53,197 bases of DNA from Vogesella fluminis (GTDB lineage Bacteria > Pseudomonadota > Gammaproteobacteria > Burkholderiales > Chromobacteriaceae), in NCBI RefSeq assembly GCF_014652335.1, contig NZ_BMYP01000022.1:1-53197 (forward strand). The letters are read 5' to 3'. Each line of letters begins with the position of its first letter. Position 1 is the first letter of the stretch. The position numbers and the translations under genes are program-made. Below the pieces are notes generated by a model. It searched no databases. It was not told the DNA's origin and saw nothing but the letters and a program-made list of their open reading frames with translations. Shown piece by piece: positions 50,943-53,197 of this stretch.

Positions 50943-52207
50943 TTCGCAACTCCACGGTTGAAGAACAACGGCTGGTAGGGACGCAACACAAGATCGCGGT
51001 TGACGATGATCCGCACCGGCAGGCCCGGCCGCTCGGTCAGCGTCGGCTGGATGTTCATGTTGCGCCGGGTCATCTCCTGGCCGACCTGGTTGATGCTGTC
51101 CTGCGCGCTGTCGCGCCCAGCGATGACGATGCGGTTGCCGTCCTGCCGGTTCTCCGGCGCAGCCAACTCGGCACCCACGCCCAGCAGGGTCGTCAGCGCC
51201 GCGCCGGCAAAAACGCGATCCCAATGCCAATCGACACCATCCTCCAGCCCGGCATAGCCGGCCGGATCGGTGCCCGCGAGGTTGTCGAGCTTCAGCGATG
51301 ACGTGTCTGGCAGGATGACGCGGTTCCACACCACCTGCACCCGGCTCTGCCCGTAGCTCACCTGGCTGTTGTACTTGCCCAGGATGCGCGAACCCTGCGG
51401 GATCAGCAGGAACTTACCCGTGGCCGTGTCATAGACCGGCTCTGTCACCGTGGCGATCACGTCACCCGGCAAGTCCGACTTGATGCCCGTCACCAGCGCC
51501 CCGGCGATCACCGTTCCAGCCATGACCTGATACGGCGAGGACGGCATTTGCAGATTGCCGGAATTGCGGGTTTCCGTAGAGCCGCCTTTCAGGAAAGCCT
51601 CTTTCTGGTCTTGCCGGTTCTGCACGGCGGTCGGGTCGGATGGCTGCGCCGCTGTCGAGGCCGGCCCGGCGGCCAGCGGGTCGAAGCCGGCCAAGGTGCT
51701 GCCGGGCGCAGCCGCAGCGACTTGGGCCGTGCCTGGCGCGGTGGCTTTGCCCTGAGCGCCGGAGCGGAAGAACACCGACGAACCCGCTGCCGCATCAGCC
51801 TCCTTGCGCCGTGCATCCTCCGGGTCGTGGCCCGGTGGCGTATATGTCGGCGTCACCGGCTGCTGCGACTTCACGATGGCCGGGCCAAGATCGCCCGGCA
51901 GCGGTGGCCCCAGTTCCGGCACCTTGGCCGGCAGCTTGGAATAGTCCGAAGGCAGGCCGTCCAGCCCTTCGGACTTGGACACGCGATCGACGTTGTACAG
52001 CTCGGTCTGCTCGCCCGCGCCGCGCCGATGCGGCTGCAATGACCAGATCGTGGCCCCGAGCACGGCGACCGACAGGCCGCCGGTGAGGATGGCCAAAGTG
52101 CGCCGGTTCAGGCGCGTGACCGGGCGCGGTTGAGCGCGCAGCGCCGCCGCCTCGGGCGCGACCTTGCCCGCCTGCGGAGCAAGATCAGGGGAGTCGTCCT
52201 GGCTCAT
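50939..52207 (-). CDS. trbI: TrbI, VirB10-like conjugation channel protein
   Basis: This 422 aa protein has an N-terminal cytoplasmic tail, one membrane span (RTLAILTGGLSVAVLGATIW at about 36-55), a proline-rich linker and a C-terminal VirB10 domain (SSPYQVMAGTVIAGALVTGI at about 215-234; KFLLIPQGSRILGKYNSQVS; GYAGLEDGVDWHWDRVFAGA). It bridges inner and outer membrane in the mating-pair channel. It starts 2 bases after trbG. Confidence 0.93.
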   Translation of the reverse strand: MSQDDSPDLAPQAGKVAPEAAALRAQPRPVTRLNRRTLAILTGGLSVAVLGATIWSLQPHRRGAGEQTELYNVDRVSKSEGLDGLPSDYSKLPAKVPELGPPLPGDLGPAIVKSQQPVTPTYTPPGHDPEDARRKEADAAAGSSVFFRSGAQGKATAPGTAQVAAAAPGSTLAGFDPLAAGPASTAAQPSDPTAVQNRQDQKEAFLKGGSTETRNSGNLQMPSSPYQVMAGTVIAGALVTGIKSDLPGDVIATVTEPVYDTATGKFLLIPQGSRILGKYNSQVSYGQSRVQVVWNRVILPDTSSLKLDNLAGTDPAGYAGLEDGVDWHWDRVFAGAALTTLLGVGAELAAPENRQDGNRIVIAGRDSAQDSINQVGQEMTRRNMNIQPTLTERPGLPVRIIVNRDLVLRPYQPLFFNRGVAK

Positions 52208-52209
52208 GG

Positions 52210-53196
52210 TCAGTTCCTCCGCGTTCCGTCCGTGCGCTCGATCCGCACCACGTCGCCCTTGTCACCGCCCAGGCGCAACTCGGCCGCGCCGAACAGGCGA
52301 TCCACGATGTAGTACGGCGAGCGGAAGCGGTAATTCACCAGTTGCCCGTCACCCTGCGCGCCGATGACGAACAGCGGCGGCAGCTCGCCCTGGGCGATGC
52401 CCGGCGGGAACTGGATATAGACCTTCTCGCCGTCGTCGAAGGCGCGCAGCGGCTTCCACGGCGGATTGCTGCCGCTGACCGCATAGCGGAAACGGATCTT
52501 CCCCAGCGACAGGCCCGCATCGACTGGCGCGGCGGCGCTGGCCGCCTGCGCCTGTCGCTGCAAGGCCAGCATCTTGTCCTTCGGGTACTCCCAGGACGCC
52601 GATGCCATCCACGTCTTCTCGGTCGAGGTCAGCTCCAGCAGGTAGGTGCGCCGGCTGGTGGTGATGACCAGATTCGTCTTGAGGCCGGAGCGGATCGGCT
52701 TGACCATCACATTGACGCGCAGCGCATCACCGCTGCCGCTCGATGTGTCCCCAACGATCCAGCGCACCGTGTCGCCAGCGGCCACCGTCACCAGTTCTTC
52801 GCCCGGCTGGAGCGCGATCACGGTCACACGGCCCACGGCCGCATAGACCTGATACAGCGCGCCATCCGTGAACGGCCAGACCTGAATCGCATTGACGTAG
52901 CCTTCGCGCGTCGGCGCAATGCGCGCTTCTGCGTTGGCGCGGGACACGCGCACGGTTTCATCGGCGGGTTCTGCTGTGGGCTTGGCGTCCGGGATGGGTT
53001 TCATCTGCGCCGGCATTGGCAGCACCTCGGGCACAGCCACGACTTCGACCGGCTTCGGCGCCTCGGGAAGCGGCTGGGCCTGCACCGGTTCATCGAGCGA
53101 AATCGACGGCGGCGGCTTGCCCTGCGTGGCGCAGCCAGAGAACAGCACGGTCGAAGCCAGAAGCATCGTAAGCGTCCAGCCCGTCCACCTATCCAC
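52210..53196 (-). CDS. trbG: TrbG, VirB9-like conjugation channel protein (at the window edge)
   Basis: This protein of up to 328 aa has a lipoprotein-like signal (LLASTVLFSGCATQ) and the VirB9/TrbG segments RIAPTREGYVNAIQVWPFTD (about 92-111), ALYQVYAAVGRVTVIALQPG and a C-terminal GGDKGDVVRIERTDGTRRN. It forms the outer-membrane ring with TrbH/TrbI. The apparent GTG start lies one base from the window end, so the true start may be here, at an internal Met or outside the window. Confidence 0.9.
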   Translation of the reverse strand: MDRWTGWTLTMLLASTVLFSGCATQGKPPPSISLDEPVQAQPLPEAPKPVEVVAVPEVLPMPAQMKPIPDAKPTAEPADETVRVSRANAEARIAPTREGYVNAIQVWPFTDGALYQVYAAVGRVTVIALQPGEELVTVAAGDTVRWIVGDTSSGSGDALRVNVMVKPIRSGLKTNLVITTSRRTYLLELTSTEKTWMASASWEYPKDKMLALQRQAQAASAAAPVDAGLSLGKIRFRYAVSGSNPPWKPLRAFDDGEKVYIQFPPGIAQGELPPLFVIGAQGDGQLVNYRFRSPYYIVDRLFGAAELRLGGDKGDVVRIERTDGTRRN

Positions 53197-53197
53197 C

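Overview
The window looks like chromosome from a GC-rich betaproteobacterium of the order Neisseriales, most likely Chromobacteriaceae-like. That placement rests on the core gene content and order: petABC-sspA-sspB, glnK-amtB, ubiK-comM, a SPOR protein-dsbA-uppP, coq7 and ppa. It is recognition from memory, not a search. Two stretches look acquired: about 1-16.2 kb, and 50.4 kb to the end.

Region 1 (1-16.2 kb) is an iron/haem acquisition island. It starts with a divergent three-gene set resembling fusC-fusD-fusA of Pectobacterium and pqqL-yddA-yddB of E. coli: an M16 periplasmic protease, an SbmA/YddA-type ABC exporter-like ATPase and a TonB-dependent receptor, with Fur-box-like sequences between the divergent arms. 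Next come a RelE/ParE-type toxin-antitoxin pair, a Crp/Fnr regulator behind a strong Fur box, and a second unit: a large TonB-dependent receptor, a secreted hemophilin-like protein and a Slam (DUF560) outer-membrane translocon. Together these form a haemophore capture and import system. The receptor gene carries a nine-G tract that could make it phase variable. A BrnT/BrnA remnant closes the island.

Region 2 (16.4-25.1 kb) holds core genes: an NhaD-like antiporter, coq7, ppa, a LysR regulator, a [2Fe-2S] flavin reductase, an epimerase-like protein, trmB, glutathione peroxidase and DUF1841.

Region 3 (25.2-31.8 kb) is a minus-strand operon in which almost every junction is a 4-base ATGA or GTGA overlap. 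It encodes a flavin amine oxidase-like protein, DUF1365, a cyclopropane-fatty-acid-synthase-like enzyme, a chalcone-isomerase-like protein, a 50-codon remnant of an MFS transporter, a DUF3833 lipoprotein, an SDR and an NTF2-like protein. It is followed by a CarH/LitR-type B12 photoreceptor repressor. This looks like a light-controlled membrane lipid modification unit.

Region 4 (31.9-50.4 kb) is housekeeping: a hydroxyacid dehydrogenase, DUF2189, an FKBP, an HDAC-like deacetylase, a MoxR-DUF58-transglutaminase operon, initiator tRNA-Met, uppP, dsbA, a SPOR protein, comM, ubiK, sigma-54-driven glnK-amtB, sspB-sspA, the cytochrome bc1 operon and a NIF3 protein.

Region 5 (50.4-53.2 kb) is the end of a conjugative element with DUF2274, trbI and trbG, resembling Tn4371-family ICEs.

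A short motif, TGCGGCCAACCTTG, recurs through the core part singly and as palindromes at gene ends. I did not see it in either acquired stretch. It behaves like a DNA-uptake-sequence-type genomic signature.
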